From JBBTIS01 sp038059855 (GTDB lineage Bacteria; Elusimicrobiota; Elusimicrobia; JACQPE01), in assembly GCA_964357255.1 (NCBI GenBank), contig CAYHKQ010000019.1, forward strand, positions 1 to 31,690: a stretch of DNA of 31,690 bases, read 5' to 3'. Positions 31,631-31,690 of this stretch are shown one piece after another (positions within the stretch are counted from its first letter, which is position 1; each line of letters opens with the position of its first letter). The notes below the pieces were generated by a model. It saw nothing but the letters and a program-made list of their open reading frames with translations. It ran no database searches and was not told the DNA's origin. The position numbers and the translations under genes are program-made.

Positions 31631-31690
31631 ACGCATCTGCGTGAAGAGATGGTAATGATCGCCCATTAGGCAATAAGCAAAAATTTTAAC

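Overview
The window looks like a chromosomal segment from a Gram-negative, diderm bacterium. Supporting genes are the LPS-export permeases LptF and LptG, three probable outer-membrane or exported proteins (including a giant SprA-like one), ComF, SecG and a monofunctional peptidoglycan glycosyltransferase. The mix of a thrS/infC/rpmI/rplT/pheS/pheT cluster, archaeal-type polyamine enzymes (pyruvoyl arginine decarboxylase, deoxyhypusine-synthase-like protein) and a SprA-like protein suggests a poorly cultured lineage; Elusimicrobiota or a similar deep phylum is my guess, not something the sequence proves. Everything here was read by eye without database searches.

Layout. 1-7474 (minus strand): the translation cluster thrS - outer-membrane protein - infC - rpmI - rplT - pheS - pheT. 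The order is that of the classic enterobacterial thrS-pheT operon, but a FadL/TraF-like outer-membrane protein gene and a structured repeat sit between thrS and infC; pheT runs off the window. 7524-8523: secG, a possible tiny membrane ORF coupled to it, then tRNA-Leu(GAG) and tRNA-Gly(GCC) on plus and tRNA-Val(GAC) and tRNA-Cys(GCA) on minus. 8599-11747 (plus): a DUF350 membrane protein, a transglutaminase-like protein and two TPM-domain proteins, split by a 157-bp MITE with an 8-bp target duplication. 11841-14902 (minus): mtgA and a two-gene amino-acid-type ABC importer whose binding protein and permease are fused. 15044-15117: tRNA-Gly(TCC). 15247-16038: an exported protein of unknown function.

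16137-21234 is a nitrogen/polyamine block. A tight minus-strand operon encodes arginine decarboxylase (pyruvoyl type), a deoxyhypusine-synthase-like protein, agmatinase and phosphoglycerate mutase GpmI. A divergent arginase gene with a perfect TATAAT box just before its start codon may be leaderless. Together they would turn arginine into agmatine, putrescine and a longer polyamine on one side, and into ornithine and urea on the other. 21256-28708 (minus): a roughly 1785-residue SprA-like protein, comF and GAPDH. 28854-31099 (plus): lptF-lptG. The last 0.6 kb is low in coding content, with an AT-rich ORF and a short direct-repeat array resembling an insertion-sequence end.

The most interesting non-coding signals are: (1) a roughly 150-bp, multi-hairpin repeat in the 5' leaders of the outer-membrane protein and of GAPDH, with compensatory base changes and a segment complementary to the GAPDH Shine-Dalgarno sequence; (2) an inverted repeat behind both tRNA-Gly genes that mirrors the tRNA T arm and covaries with it; and (3) the MITE.
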